The position numbers and the translations under genes are program-made. A DNA stretch of 64,000 nucleotides, from the NCBI RefSeq assembly GCF_003610455.1, contig NZ_RAQK01000001.1, forward strand, positions 1,984,001-2,048,000, read 5' to 3'. The notes beneath the pieces are model-generated. The model did no database searches. It saw only the letters and a program-made list of their open reading frames with translations, and was not told the origin of the DNA. Shown piece after piece: positions 19,197 to 29,075 of the stretch. Origin of the DNA: Sulfitobacter guttiformis. GTDB lineage: Bacteria > Pseudomonadota > Alphaproteobacteria > Rhodobacterales > Rhodobacteraceae. How positions within the stretch are numbered: the first letter of the stretch is position 1; every line of letters begins with the position of its first letter.

Positions 19197-19603
19197 TTGG
19201 CGAACGCTCCGGCCATATCGGCCAGCCCTTTGAACTCCAGCGGATTACCGGACGGGTCGGTGAAGAACATTGTGGACTGCTCGCCCGGCTCGCCGGCGAA
19301 TCTTGTTTGGGGTGCCAGAATGAAATCAATACCCTGCGCTTCCAGCCTGTCGGCCAGCGCGCGCCATTCGTCATAGGGCAGAACTGCGCCGAAATGCGGC
19401 ATCGGCACTTTGTGCTCCCCAACAAGGCCGGTTGCGGCAACTGCCATGGGTGTCCCCAGATGGCACGACAATTGGTGTCCGAAAAAATCGAAGTCAACCC
19501 AAGTGTCAGTGCTCCGACCCTCTTCGCACCCCAGAAGGCCGCCGTAAAAATTACGGGTCTGATCAAGGTCGGTTACGTTAAAAGCAAAGTGGAAAATGGA
19601 CAT
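19193..19603 (-). CDS. VOC-fold (glyoxalase/bleomycin-resistance) protein
   Basis: This small 136-residue protein has the paired beta-alpha-beta-beta-beta modules of the vicinal-oxygen-chelate fold, starting MSIFHFAFNVTDLDQTRNFY with the usual metal-ligand His in the first strand. The second module contains FTDPSGNPLEFKGL, with the Glu ligand. The catalysed reaction is unknown; the family includes isomerases, dioxygenases and resistance proteins. The ATG at 19603 is preferred over an open upstream extension because AAGGA lies before it and the fold begins there. The stop overlaps the dehydrogenase start. Confidence 0.82.
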   Translation of the reverse strand: MSIFHFAFNVTDLDQTRNFYGGLLGCEEGRSTDTWVDFDFFGHQLSCHLGTPMAVAATGLVGEHKVPMPHFGAVLPYDEWRALADRLEAQGIDFILAPQTRFAGEPGEQSTMFFTDPSGNPLEFKGLADMAGAFAK

Positions 19604-19670
19604 CGCGGCGATCCTTATCTGGTAAAGTTGCGTCACAGATAGCCGAGGGGCGGCGGAGTGCAAAGGGTGG

Positions 19671-20810
19671 TTAGCGCGGCCTATGCACATGCGCTGATTG
19701 CACCAATCCAAAGGCCAGTAGCAGCACCAACATGGCAGAGCCGCCATAACTCACCAGTGGCAGTGGCACACCCACAACCGGAGCGAGCCCCATCACCATC
19801 GACATGTTGACCGCGAAGAACAAAAAGAAGTTAAGCGCGATACCAAGCGTAAGCAGCGAGGAAAACCGGTCCTTGTTCATCACAGCAGAGACGATACAGA
19901 ACAAGATGATAAGTGCATAGAGCACCAGCAACGAGATTCCGCCTATAAATCCGAACTCTTCTGCCAGTGTGGTAAAGATAAAGTCGGTGTGTTTTTCTGG
20001 CAAAAAATTGAGGCGTGATTGAGTGCCCTGCATAAATCCGCGCCCCGTCCAGCCGCCGGACCCTAGAGCGATTTTTGACTGTGTGATGTGATAGCCCGCG
20101 CCAAGCGGATCGGAACTGGGGTCCAGAAACGTGTCGATGCGGCGGAATTGATAGTCCTTGAGCATCTGCCATGGCATCCCGCGCGATTGGAACACAGCGG
20201 CGATCAGCCCGACACCTCCCGCGATGAGTGTGGCGAAATAAGCCCAGTGCACACCTGCCAAAAACATGAGCCCACCACCTGCCGCAAGCAACAGGATCGC
20301 AGTTCCAAGATCAGGCTGTTTCAGGACCAGCGCGGTTGGAATTAAAATAAAAATGACAGGAAGAAGCACCCAGACGGGGTGCGATGTCTTTTTCGCGGGG
20401 AGCCAGTCATAATAGGCGGCGAGAAACATGACCAAAGTAATTTTTGTTAGTTCGGACGGTTGCAGGCGGATAATACCAAGGTCGATCCAGCGTTGCGCCC
20501 CCATGCCAACCGCGCCAAAAAACTCAACCCCGACCAGAAGCATAACCGACACGGCATAGGCTACGCCGGCGAGGTTGCGCCACATCCAGATCGGCACAAG
20601 GCCCACCGCGATCATCAGGCACAGGCCTACAGCAAACCGTTTCATCTGGGGTTCGGCCCAAGGCGAATACCCACCTCCCGCCACGGAATAGAGCATTAGA
20701 AAACCGGTGCCTGCAACAGCAGTGAGCAACAAGATAAGCGGCCAGTTGAGATAGAGAATTTTACGCAGACCGGTCGGGACCGATTTGACGGTATATTCAA
20801 GATAACTCAT
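19671..20810 (-). CDS. rodA: Rod shape-determining peptidoglycan glycosyltransferase RodA
   Basis: RodA is the SEDS-family glycosyltransferase that polymerises lipid II during cell elongation, working with PBP2. The 379-residue protein has about ten transmembrane helices. Characteristic stretches are GSGGWTGRGFMQGTQS and FLPEKHTDFIFTTLAEEFG, the latter holding the catalytic-region Asp/Glu residues of SEDS proteins, and the C-terminal PLVSYGGS. Its ATG overlaps the mrdA stop by 4 nt. It is the last of the mreBCD-mrdA-rodA series, all on the minus strand. Confidence 0.97.
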   Translation of the reverse strand: MSYLEYTVKSVPTGLRKILYLNWPLILLLTAVAGTGFLMLYSVAGGGYSPWAEPQMKRFAVGLCLMIAVGLVPIWMWRNLAGVAYAVSVMLLVGVEFFGAVGMGAQRWIDLGIIRLQPSELTKITLVMFLAAYYDWLPAKKTSHPVWVLLPVIFILIPTALVLKQPDLGTAILLLAAGGGLMFLAGVHWAYFATLIAGGVGLIAAVFQSRGMPWQMLKDYQFRRIDTFLDPSSDPLGAGYHITQSKIALGSGGWTGRGFMQGTQSRLNFLPEKHTDFIFTTLAEEFGFIGGISLLVLYALIILFCIVSAVMNKDRFSSLLTLGIALNFFLFFAVNMSMVMGLAPVVGVPLPLVSYGGSAMLVLLLAFGLVQSAHVHRPR

Positions 20811-22729
20811 GCTTGATCCTTGCCCTTTTTGACCCGCGCCTGAGGCTGTACGTCGCGCAGGCGGCGTTGCTGTTCCTCGATCTGGCCGCGGTCTCCGGCA
20901 GGATAGGCCTCGAGCGGCGGCTCTCCGTTATAAAGCGCCTGAAGCATCACATCGCGGGCGATAGGTGCCGCTGCGGTCGAGCCACCACCGCCATGCTCCA
21001 CCAGAACAGCACAGGCATAGCGCGGGTTGTCATAGGGGGCAAAGCCCACAAACAAGGCATGGTCGCGCTGCTCCCATGGAACAGATTTGTTGTCGACCAC
21101 GGCAGAGCGGACCTGACTGGTGCCAGTTTTTCCGGCCATGCGCATATCCTCCGCGATGATGCGGCTGCGGTAGGCGGTGCCGCGCCGGTCATTCATAACT
21201 GCGTACATGGATTTACGCATTTTACGCAGGTTGTTCTCGTTCATGTCCAAGGGGCCGTTGCCCTTAACCGGCTGTTCGACCCCGTCAACGGATTTGATAA
21301 GTCGTGGCGTCACATCGCGTCCTGTGGCCAGCCGTGCGGTCATCACAGCCAATTGCATCGGCGACGCGAGCATAAAGCCCTGACCGATAGAGGCGTTCAC
21401 TGTATCGCCGATTACCCATGGCTCGCCGCGGTTTTCCAGTTTCCATTCTTTGGTGGGGGTCAAGCCAGAGTTGACCGAACTGAGGGCGATGTCATGGCGT
21501 ATCCCAAGACCAAAGCGGTTGGACATTGCAGAGATCTTTTCGATACCGACCTTGAGTGCCAGATCGTAGTAATAGACATCGCAGGATTGTTTGAGCGAAT
21601 TCTCCAGATCTACCCAGCCATGGCCCGAGCGCTTCCAGCAGTGGAACCGCCTGCCGCCGACTTCGAGGTGACCAGGGCAATAGACAGTCTCGTCGGGACC
21701 TATGATCCCCGCCTCGATTGCGGCCATCGCTGTCATCATCTTAAAAGTAGATCCCGGAGGATAGGCGCCCTGCACTGTCTTATTCACCAGCGGGCGATAC
21801 TTGTCCGTGAGCAGTGGGTCGTAATCTTTGGATGAGATGCCGCCGATAAAAAGGTTCGGATCATAGGACGGCGCGGATGAGTTGGCGACAATATCGCCTT
21901 TTTCACAATCGATGATGACGACCGCCGCGCTCTCGCCGGTGAGCCGCGCTTGAACATAGTTTTGTAGCTTTGCGTCAATGGTAAGCTGAAGTGCGGCGCC
22001 CGATTGGCCCTCGCGGCGCTCAAGCTCGCGCATGACGCGGCCTGTTGCGTTCACCTCAACCTGTTTGGTGCCAGCCGATCCACGCAGCAATGCTTCTTCC
22101 CGGGCCTCTACGTTGATCTTGCCGATCTGGAAGCGGGGAATGCGCAATACTGCGTCCGGATCGTCGAGGGCGTCGAGATCCATCTGGCTTACCCTGCCCA
22201 CACGGCCCACCACATGGGCGAAATCTGATCCACGGGGATAAACCCGTGTGCTACCCACCTCTGGCGAAACGCCGGGCAGGGCGGGCGCATTGACAGACAC
22301 GGCGCTGACTGCGTCCCAGCTTACGTCCTCTGCAATGGTTACAGGCAGGAAAGGCGCGGAGCGGTTGAGCTCGCGAAGCGCGCTGTCAACCTGCTCGGGC
22401 GTGAGGTTGATCAGGCGGGCCAACCGCAGCATCACATCATCCACATCACCCGCGTCCTCGCGCACGATTACGATGCGGTAGCTGGGCACATTCTGGGCCA
22501 ATTGTAGCCCGTTGCGGTCAAAAATCTCACCGCGTTTTGGTGGGATGAGGCGGATATTGATGCGGTTTTCTTCGGCCAGCAGACGAAACTGGTCAGCTTG
22601 ATCGACCTGAAGGTAGCGCATGCGTGCAGCCAAACCGCCCATAAACAAGAGCTGCACACCACCCAGCAGCGCAGCGCGGCGCCCCAGTGTTGCGTGGTTG
22701 GCATCGGTTTCGGCTCTGGAGCGTCTCAT
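20807..22729 (-). CDS. mrdA: Penicillin-binding protein 2 (peptidoglycan D,D-transpeptidase)
   Basis: PBP2 crosslinks new peptidoglycan in the elongasome. The 640-residue class B protein has a short cytoplasmic tail, one membrane helix (about 22-40) and a PBP-dimer domain. Its transpeptidase domain carries the nucleophile STFK (Ser327, Lys330), the SCD triad at about 385 and KTGTS (534-538). The family insert around a CPGHL...FHCWK pair of cysteines is also present, as in many PBP2 proteins. It overlaps rodA by 4 nt and follows mreD by 21 nt, so it is firmly within the rod operon. Confidence 0.97.
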   Translation of the reverse strand: MRRSRAETDANHATLGRRAALLGGVQLLFMGGLAARMRYLQVDQADQFRLLAEENRINIRLIPPKRGEIFDRNGLQLAQNVPSYRIVIVREDAGDVDDVMLRLARLINLTPEQVDSALRELNRSAPFLPVTIAEDVSWDAVSAVSVNAPALPGVSPEVGSTRVYPRGSDFAHVVGRVGRVSQMDLDALDDPDAVLRIPRFQIGKINVEAREEALLRGSAGTKQVEVNATGRVMRELERREGQSGAALQLTIDAKLQNYVQARLTGESAAVVIIDCEKGDIVANSSAPSYDPNLFIGGISSKDYDPLLTDKYRPLVNKTVQGAYPPGSTFKMMTAMAAIEAGIIGPDETVYCPGHLEVGGRRFHCWKRSGHGWVDLENSLKQSCDVYYYDLALKVGIEKISAMSNRFGLGIRHDIALSSVNSGLTPTKEWKLENRGEPWVIGDTVNASIGQGFMLASPMQLAVMTARLATGRDVTPRLIKSVDGVEQPVKGNGPLDMNENNLRKMRKSMYAVMNDRRGTAYRSRIIAEDMRMAGKTGTSQVRSAVVDNKSVPWEQRDHALFVGFAPYDNPRYACAVLVEHGGGGSTAAAPIARDVMLQALYNGEPPLEAYPAGDRGQIEEQQRRLRDVQPQARVKKGKDQA

Positions 22730-22750
22730 GCGGTCTGCCTCATCATTATG

Positions 22751-23383
22751 TTATGCACGCCCGCCAAGAGCGTCCAGCTCTCCAGGTGCGGCACGCCGGA
22801 CGCCCATAAGGGATCTGGTGACAAAAACCACGACCGGATAGACCAGTATCGTAATTCCCAGTTCTAATAGGCCGAGCCGTAGGTGCGGAGGCGGTACGAG
22901 CATCAAGGATAGCACAACCCTGTTGGCAATCAAAATACCCGTGAGTAATACCGCTACCGCAATCCACTCCGCGCCAAATGTCGCATCGCGCAGGGTTCTG
23001 CTGCGCCCCTTGAGATTCTCGCAGGCCAGCAGCGCCAGCAATGCCCACAAACCGGGCGGGCGCTGAAGCAACAGATCACTGAGTAGAAACAGCAGGGCCA
23101 GCAGCAGCGATGGCACATATTCCGGTCGCCGAAGCGACCAAGCAAATGCAAAGGCTATCAGCAGATCAGGACCGACGAGTATGCGGTTGCTTCCCTGATC
23201 CAGAAGCTCGCGCAGGCGCGCCTCGGCAGGGTCAATTGTTGCAAGCGGCGGAAGTAGGTCAGGTGTGAAAAGCGAAACGGGCTGTGTATCGATGGGCAGC
23301 AAGTGAAAAAACAATATCACCAGCGCCACAGCGACAAAGGCAATCCGCATCGTCCACAGGCGCAATGGAGAAAGTTCATCCAT
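22751..23383 (-). CDS. mreD: Rod shape-determining protein MreD
   Basis: MreD is the integral membrane subunit linking MreC, RodA and PBP2 to the MreB filament. The sequence itself is weakly conserved in this family, so the call rests on position (directly between mreC and mrdA) and on the topology: 210 residues with about five hydrophobic helices and short loops. The N-terminus MDELSPLRLWTMRIAFVA and the stretch PDLLIAFAFAWSLRRP are typical of alphaproteobacterial MreD. It begins 6 nt after the mreC stop. Confidence 0.87.
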   Translation of the reverse strand: MDELSPLRLWTMRIAFVAVALVILFFHLLPIDTQPVSLFTPDLLPPLATIDPAEARLRELLDQGSNRILVGPDLLIAFAFAWSLRRPEYVPSLLLALLFLLSDLLLQRPPGLWALLALLACENLKGRSRTLRDATFGAEWIAVAVLLTGILIANRVVLSLMLVPPPHLRLGLLELGITILVYPVVVFVTRSLMGVRRAAPGELDALGGRA

Positions 23384-23389
23384 TTTTGC

Positions 23390-24316
23390 TCACTCCGTGA
23401 CCGCAGGCGTATCAACATCCGCATCCGCCAGCGGCAGTTCGGTCTCGATCGCGTCTGGTGCGTCGCGGATGATAGAAGGAAAGTTCACCACAGCATCCGT
23501 ACCGTGGTGGCGCAACACGCGCAAAAATTCCAACCTTTCGAAGTCAGCAGCAAGACGGACTCGCAGCCGGCCACCCGGATCTGCAGCAATCTGCCCTATA
23601 AGCAAGCCAGCCGGAAATACGCCGCCATCGCCAGAGCTGATCACACGGTCACCGGGACGCACCAGTCCGGGATTTTCCAGGAAATCAATCGGAGGTGCAG
23701 CAGAGTTGTCACCCGCAACAATCGCCCGCTGGCCCGACGGCTGAATTATCGCTGGGATACGGCTCGAAGCATCGGTGAGCAAGATTACCCGCGCTGTATT
23801 TTCACCTACGCCTGAAATTCGCCCGACAAGGCCGATCCCGTCCATGGTTGCCCATCCCTCGATCAGGCCATCGCGCGCACCCACATTGAGTAAGACAGAC
23901 TGTCGAAACGGAGAGCCGCTGTCCGCGAGAACCACACCGGTGACATAGGTAAGGCGCGGATCGAGGCGTACCTTGTTGAGGTCGAGAAGCCGGGCGTTTT
24001 CCTGCTCCAGTTGGAGAGCAGCCTCTTTCCACGTCTGCATGCGTCGCAATTCCGAGCGCAACTCCTGATTTTGGTCCGACAGGCGCTGATAGCTTTGGAA
24101 ATCCCGAAGCAGGTTAACGGTGCCTGTTACAGGCGCCATTGCCCAATCCAAATTCGGGACCAGACTGTCGGTTACCTGAGCGCGGAACCGCTCGACGCGG
24201 GGACTGTCGATGCGCCACAGAATGAATATCGCGGCCAGCAGCAGGGCAAGCACGGCAAGCAATAACCGGCGCAGTGGGCCGACGTAATCATTTGACTGTT
24301 GACTGTTTCTGGCCAT
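23390..24316 (-). CDS. mreC: Rod shape-determining protein MreC
   Basis: MreC is a bitopic membrane protein whose periplasmic domain organises PBP2 and RodA. The 308-residue product has a single helix at about 17-35, a coiled-coil stretch rich in Leu, Gln and Glu at about 70-115, and two beta-barrel domains (VTGVVLADSGSPFRQSVLLN ... ISSGDGGVFPAGLLIG). The C-terminal tail is acidic and Pro/Asp/Ala-rich. Between mreB and this start there is a 57-nt spacer containing a GC-rich hairpin, noted separately. All expected regions are present. Confidence 0.95.
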   Translation of the reverse strand: MARNSQQSNDYVGPLRRLLLAVLALLLAAIFILWRIDSPRVERFRAQVTDSLVPNLDWAMAPVTGTVNLLRDFQSYQRLSDQNQELRSELRRMQTWKEAALQLEQENARLLDLNKVRLDPRLTYVTGVVLADSGSPFRQSVLLNVGARDGLIEGWATMDGIGLVGRISGVGENTARVILLTDASSRIPAIIQPSGQRAIVAGDNSAAPPIDFLENPGLVRPGDRVISSGDGGVFPAGLLIGQIAADPGGRLRVRLAADFERLEFLRVLRHHGTDAVVNFPSIIRDAPDAIETELPLADADVDTPAVTE

Positions 24317-24346
24317 AGCGGCGGTGCGTTCCCTTGATCAGGACAG

Positions 24347-24365
24347 CCGAGGAGGGCCCCCTCGG
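24347..24365 (-). other. GC-rich hairpin between mreB and mreC
   Basis: The 57-nt spacer after the mreB stop contains CCGAGG and CCTCGG arms (24360-24365 and 24347-24352) around a 7-nt loop. On the transcribed strand no U-run follows, so it is unlikely to be a full terminator. It could stabilise the mreB 3' end or partly attenuate transcription into mreC, which is generally needed in smaller amounts than MreB. Function is inferred only. Confidence 0.45.
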
Positions 24366-24373
24366 GGGTACTT

Positions 24374-25507
<1,134 letters not shown>

Positions 25508-25603
25508 TTAAAGGGGGTGCTGGCCCGCTTTGAGCGTGATTGTGCCACTTGAATTCCGCGCTGCATGGGTCACTGTATGCCCATCAGGACGAGAGGCGCT
25601 CAT

Positions 25604-26188
25604 ATGAAGAAGATACAGACACTTGGCGTGCATCACATCACCATGATGGGCGCAGACCGTAAGACCAGCATCGACTTTTGGGAGGGGGTTTTGGGCATGC
25701 CTTTCCTGTTCGACCAGCCTAACCTCGACGATCCGGACGAGGGACATCTTTACTTCGATCCGGGTGACGGACGACTTGTCACAATTTTCACCAACGAAAG
25801 CCGTACCCGCGTACACAGCCGCACGCCGATGGACGCAGGATGTGTGCATCACGTCGCCTTCGAAGTGGACCGCGCGATGTTCGATCAGGTGCTGGAACGC
25901 CTCGAGGCGCGCGGCATTGGTAATTCGGGGATCAAAGATCGCGGTTTCATGCACTCGATCTACTTCAAAGATCCATTAGGCTTATTAATCGAACTGGCAT
26001 GCTACACCTTCATCCCGCCCCGCGGCAGCAGCCACGCCGAGGTCATGCTGGAGGCGCACAAACTGCGGGTAGCACGGGGTGACAAAGCCATCTCGCGCGA
26101 GCATCTGGCGGATGCTGCTATCATGATCGTGGAGCGCAGTCAGGCAACTTTGTCGGACGATCGGAGCGCCAAAAACCCATACCGCTAG
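25604..26188 (+). CDS. VOC-family extradiol dioxygenase/glyoxalase-like protein
   Basis: This 194-residue protein holds two VOC modules. Metal-ligand candidates are the His pair in GVHHITM, the His of CVHHVAFEVD and the Glu of LLIELACY, matching the 2-His-1-carboxylate pattern of type I extradiol dioxygenases and relatives. Chemistry on a catechol-like or other vicinal-oxygen substrate is possible, but no aromatic-degradation genes are nearby, so the function is open. The ATG at 25604 has AGAGG before it; the open frame extends 39 nt upstream. A C-terminal helical extension (about 150-194) goes beyond the minimal fold. Confidence 0.82.
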   Translation: MKKIQTLGVHHITMMGADRKTSIDFWEGVLGMPFLFDQPNLDDPDEGHLYFDPGDGRLVTIFTNESRTRVHSRTPMDAGCVHHVAFEVDRAMFDQVLERLEARGIGNSGIKDRGFMHSIYFKDPLGLLIELACYTFIPPRGSSHAEVMLEAHKLRVARGDKAISREHLADAAIMIVERSQATLSDDRSAKNPYR

Positions 26189-26334
26189 TACAGGTTTCGG
26201 CAGAACTCCGCTGTTGTTGCGGAAAATCCACAAGCAACTGTAATGCCGAAGTCAATAAGGAATTGGCGTTGAGCCTTTTGCGCGAAGGGTAGATCATTGC
26301 GGAAAAACAAATCAAAAAACTGAGGTATCGAGCT

Positions 26335-27192
26335 ATGAAAAATCTTATGATCACGACAGCGCTTTGCTGCGCTGCAACCGGTGCAGCCGCTGAGCTGACC
26401 TACGGATCCGCGTTCGTAAATCACCACAATTTCGAGAATGACGGCGGCAACATCGACCTGACTACATTGGGTGGCGCAGCCGAATTTCGTCTGAACCAGC
26501 TGACGTTCTCGGGCGAGTTCAATCGTATCGACGGCGAGGGCGAAGCGCTTGATTTTGGTTCGGTCGGTGTAGGCTATGCACTGCCCAACGGCGTAACGCT
26601 GGGCGCGGATTACACTCGCTTTGATTTTGGCGGAGATAGCGCAGACATTCTGTCGGGCTACGCGCTCTATAGTTTCAGCGCGTATACTCTGGGCCTGTCC
26701 GCAGGCGACTCCTCCGATTTGTCCGATACAACTTACAGCGTCTTCGGCGCATGGGATGTCTCGCCTGAGGGCACTGTCGGGGCCGATCTGATCCGCCTCG
26801 AAGGTGAGAACATTGTCGCTGCCTATGCTGATTACGATCTGGCGAACTACAACCTGCAAGCGGACGCAATCGTGACCGGCGAAGCCGAGCTTTTTGCAGT
26901 TTCCGGCGCCTATGATCTGGGCAATAATTTTTCCGTGACCGGTAGCCTGTCCAGCCTTGATGTTGACGGCGACGGCCTAACTGCTTTTTCAGTGGGTGGT
27001 GCATATGAATTCGTACCCGGCGCCAAGGCAGAACTGGCTGTTGGACGCTTGAACGTAGATGGCGGGGCAAACGTCAATCGCCTGTCGCTTGGCGTGAACT
27101 ACGAATTCGGCAGAAAGACATCGAAGCGCCGTACGCTTAGCAATGTCGTGGGTACGCTGGCAAACGGCACATTGGGTCTGACAGACTTCTGA
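26335..27192 (+). CDS. Porin-like outer-membrane beta-barrel protein
   Basis: The 285-residue product starts with a signal peptide (MKNLMITTALCCAATGAAA, cleavage before ELTYGS). After it come alternating short strands rich in Gly, Asp, Tyr and Phe with no charged helices, and a C-terminal Phe, all typical of an outer-membrane barrel. It resembles the small porin-type proteins of Rhodobacteraceae; the number of strands is perhaps 12-14. Function as a general pore is likely but unproven. It stands alone between the VOC gene and a strong terminator. Confidence 0.75.
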   Translation: MKNLMITTALCCAATGAAAELTYGSAFVNHHNFENDGGNIDLTTLGGAAEFRLNQLTFSGEFNRIDGEGEALDFGSVGVGYALPNGVTLGADYTRFDFGGDSADILSGYALYSFSAYTLGLSAGDSSDLSDTTYSVFGAWDVSPEGTVGADLIRLEGENIVAAYADYDLANYNLQADAIVTGEAELFAVSGAYDLGNNFSVTGSLSSLDVDGDGLTAFSVGGAYEFVPGAKAELAVGRLNVDGGANVNRLSLGVNYEFGRKTSKRRTLSNVVGTLANGTLGLTDF

Positions 27193-27207
27193 TTTATGAT
27201 TTTAACG

Positions 27208-27242
27208 AAAAAAAGGCCCCGCTGTGATGCGGGGCCTTTTTT
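27208..27242. terminator. Bidirectional rho-independent terminator
   Basis: GGCCCCGC (27215-27222) and GCGGGGCC (27229-27236) form a perfect 8-bp stem with a 6-nt loop. Seven A residues precede it and six T residues follow, so it can stop both the porin-like gene on plus and leuA on minus. Confidence 0.95.
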
Positions 27243-27262
27243 GTGTCGTTAGGTATCTAGCC

Positions 27263-28828
27263 TTAACTTGCGTCTTTGTAATTGATCTCGCGCTTGTCCG
27301 TGCCACCTTTTTCGCGGCGCACCAGCAAGCGGTTGAGCGCGTGGATATAGGCGCGGGCAGACGCGACAACTGTATCGGTATCGGCGGATTGGCCCGTCAC
27401 GATGCGTCCGTCCTCTTCCAATCGTACAGAAACAGTCGCTTGTGCGTCGGTGCCTTCTGTCACTGCGGCCACTTGATAAAGCTGCAGGCGGGCGGAATGG
27501 GCGACGATTGCCTTAATGCACTTGAACGAGGCATCAACGGGGCCGTCTCCGTCCTGCTCGGTACTATGCTCGTCGCCGTCCACCGTCAGGGTCATGCGCG
27601 CATGGTTCGGTCCTTCTGTGCCACAAACCACATGCATTGACTTCAGTTTGATCCGGTCGGCTTCCGGATCGGTTGCGATGCGCATGAGTGCGATCAGGTC
27701 CTCATCGTAGATCTCTTTTTTGCGGTCGGCGAGTTCCTTGAACCGCACGAAAACATCCTTGAGCTGGTTGTCCCCCAATTCGTAACCGAGGTTTTCGAGT
27801 TTGGAGCGCAAGGCTGCGCGGCCAGAATGTTTGCCCATGACGATATTCGTCTCTGTCAGGCCTACATCTGCGGGTCGCATGATCTCGAATGTTTCGGCGT
27901 TTTTCAGCATACCGTCCTGATGTATGCCGCTCTCATGCGCAAAAGCGTTCTTGCCGACGATGGCCTTGTTGAACTGCACGGCAAATCCCGAAACAGCAGC
28001 AACACGACGCGAGATATTCATCAGTTTCGTGGAATCTACGCGGGTCTGGAAAGGCATGATGTCATTGCGGACTTTCAGGGCCATAACAACTTCTTCGAGC
28101 GCGGTGTTACCCGCGCGCTCGCCAAGGCCGTTGATCGTGCATTCAACCTGCCGCGCACCAGCCTCGACAGCGGCGAGGGAGTTCGCCGTGGCCATGCCCA
28201 GATCGTTGTGGCAGTGGGTTGCGAAAATGATCTCATCTGCGCCCGGTACCCGCTCCAGCAACATGCGGATGAGTGCCGCACTTTCACGTGGCGCAGTGTA
28301 GCCGACGGTATCGGGGATATTGATGGTAGTGGCGCCTGCCTTGATCGCGATCTCAACCGTACGGCACAGGTAATCGGCCTCGGTCCTTGTCGCGTCCATG
28401 GGTGACCATTGGACGTTTTCGCACAGGTTGCGGGCGTGTGTCACCGTCTCGTGAATACGGTCGGCCATCTGATCCATGGTCAAGTTCGGGATGGCGCGGT
28501 GCAAGGGCGATGTCCCGATGAATGTGTGAATACGCGGGTTGCGCGCATGCTTGACCGCATCCCAGCACCGGTCGATATCCCCGATCTGAGCGCGGGCAAG
28601 GCCACAGATTTGTGCGGTTTTTGCCTGACGCGCGATCTCGGACACGGCGGCAAAATCGCCCTCCGAGGCGATCGGAAATCCGGCTTCGATGACGTCTACA
28701 CCCATTTCATCGAGCAGGCCTGCAATCTCTACTTTTTCGGCATGGGTCATTGTGGCGCCGGGCGACTGCTCACCATCGCGCAGGGTCGTGTCAAAGATCA
28801 AGACGCGGTCTTGTTTCTGGTCTGTCAT
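27263..28828 (-). CDS. leuA: 2-isopropylmalate synthase
   Basis: LeuA condenses acetyl-CoA with 2-oxoisovalerate, the first committed step of leucine synthesis. The 521-residue product has the HMGL-like TIM barrel, with the catalytic FDTTLRDGEQSPG near residues 12-24 and the metal-binding THCHNDLG. A linker and the C-terminal leucine-binding regulatory domain (about 395-521) follow, including VVCGTEGPNHARMTL. The open frame extends 78 nt upstream through a GTG, but the ATG at 28828 gives the conserved start and AAGAGAAAG precedes it. A leucine-rich leader peptide and alternative hairpins upstream point to attenuation in addition to feedback inhibition. Confidence 0.96.
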   Translation of the reverse strand: MTDQKQDRVLIFDTTLRDGEQSPGATMTHAEKVEIAGLLDEMGVDVIEAGFPIASEGDFAAVSEIARQAKTAQICGLARAQIGDIDRCWDAVKHARNPRIHTFIGTSPLHRAIPNLTMDQMADRIHETVTHARNLCENVQWSPMDATRTEADYLCRTVEIAIKAGATTINIPDTVGYTAPRESAALIRMLLERVPGADEIIFATHCHNDLGMATANSLAAVEAGARQVECTINGLGERAGNTALEEVVMALKVRNDIMPFQTRVDSTKLMNISRRVAAVSGFAVQFNKAIVGKNAFAHESGIHQDGMLKNAETFEIMRPADVGLTETNIVMGKHSGRAALRSKLENLGYELGDNQLKDVFVRFKELADRKKEIYDEDLIALMRIATDPEADRIKLKSMHVVCGTEGPNHARMTLTVDGDEHSTEQDGDGPVDASFKCIKAIVAHSARLQLYQVAAVTEGTDAQATVSVRLEEDGRIVTGQSADTDTVVASARAYIHALNRLLVRREKGGTDKREINYKDAS

Positions 28829-28864
28829 GTGATTGGCTTTCTCTTGTCTGCTTTTGCTTGTCTT

Positions 28865-28914
28865 GGCGCGCGGCACATCCCTCTGAGCGGGCGCGCCTGT
28901 TGGCACGCTCAGAG
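28865..28914 (-). promoter_or_regulatory. leuA attenuator region: two mutually exclusive hairpins
   Basis: Reading on the minus strand after the leader's Leu codons there are four segments. Segment 1 is 28914-28906, segment 2 is 28897-28891, segment 3 is 28889-28881 and segment 4 is 28871-28865. Segments 1 and 3 pair perfectly over 9 bp (CTCTGAGCG/CGCTCAGAG); segments 2 and 4 pair perfectly over 7 bp (GCGCGCC/GGCGCGC). The arms interleave, so only one hairpin can form at a time. A ribosome stalled at the Leu run (28932-28921) would cover segment 1 and favour 2:4. Neither hairpin is followed by a U-run. Confidence 0.7.
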
Positions 28915-28992
28915 GCGGGCTAGCAGCAGAAGGGCACGGAGCTGTGGCGCAAAATTCTGCGCGAATGTGGGGCTATGTGCAATTGTGTTCAT
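28909..28992 (-). CDS. leuA leader peptide (27 residues, four consecutive Leu codons)
   Basis: This short frame runs from an ATG at 28992 to a TGA at 28909, ending 80 nt before the leuA start codon. Its product begins MNTIAHS and ends LRALLLLARL. Codons 21-24 are CTT CTG CTG CTA, and six of the last ten residues are Leu. The stop codon falls inside the first arm of a perfect 9-bp hairpin. This is the classic layout of a transcription-attenuation leader, in which ribosome pausing at scarce leucyl-tRNA chooses between alternative RNA folds. It is too short for ordinary gene calling. No strong Shine-Dalgarno sequence is visible, so translation might begin near the transcript's 5' end. Confidence 0.82.
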   Translation of the reverse strand: MNTIAHSPTFAQNFAPQLRALLLLARL

Positions 28993-28999
28993 ACGCACT

Positions 29000-29066
29000 G
29001 TTATAACGCAGGTTTTGTAGATGGGAAGGGGAGATTGTCTGCAAAAAGGTGAGAGCAGGTTATAAC
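29000..29066. repeat. Pair of identical 8-bp palindromes, GTTATAAC
   Basis: GTTATAAC, a perfect palindrome, occurs at 29000-29007 and again at 29059-29066, 59 bp apart centre to centre, in the intergenic region between leuA's leader and the divergent SDR gene. Both copies are followed on plus by CG (GTTATAACG). They may be operator half-sites or binding sites for one regulator serving both directions. I could not fit either as a -10 element with a good -35. Confidence 0.5.
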
Positions 29067-29075
29067 GTAAAATCC

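Noticed and set aside
29000..29066. GTTATAAC copies as plain -10 promoter boxes
   Set aside because: TATAAC resembles a -10 element, but no acceptable -35 lies 16-18 nt upstream on either strand, and the perfect palindrome is better explained as a binding site.
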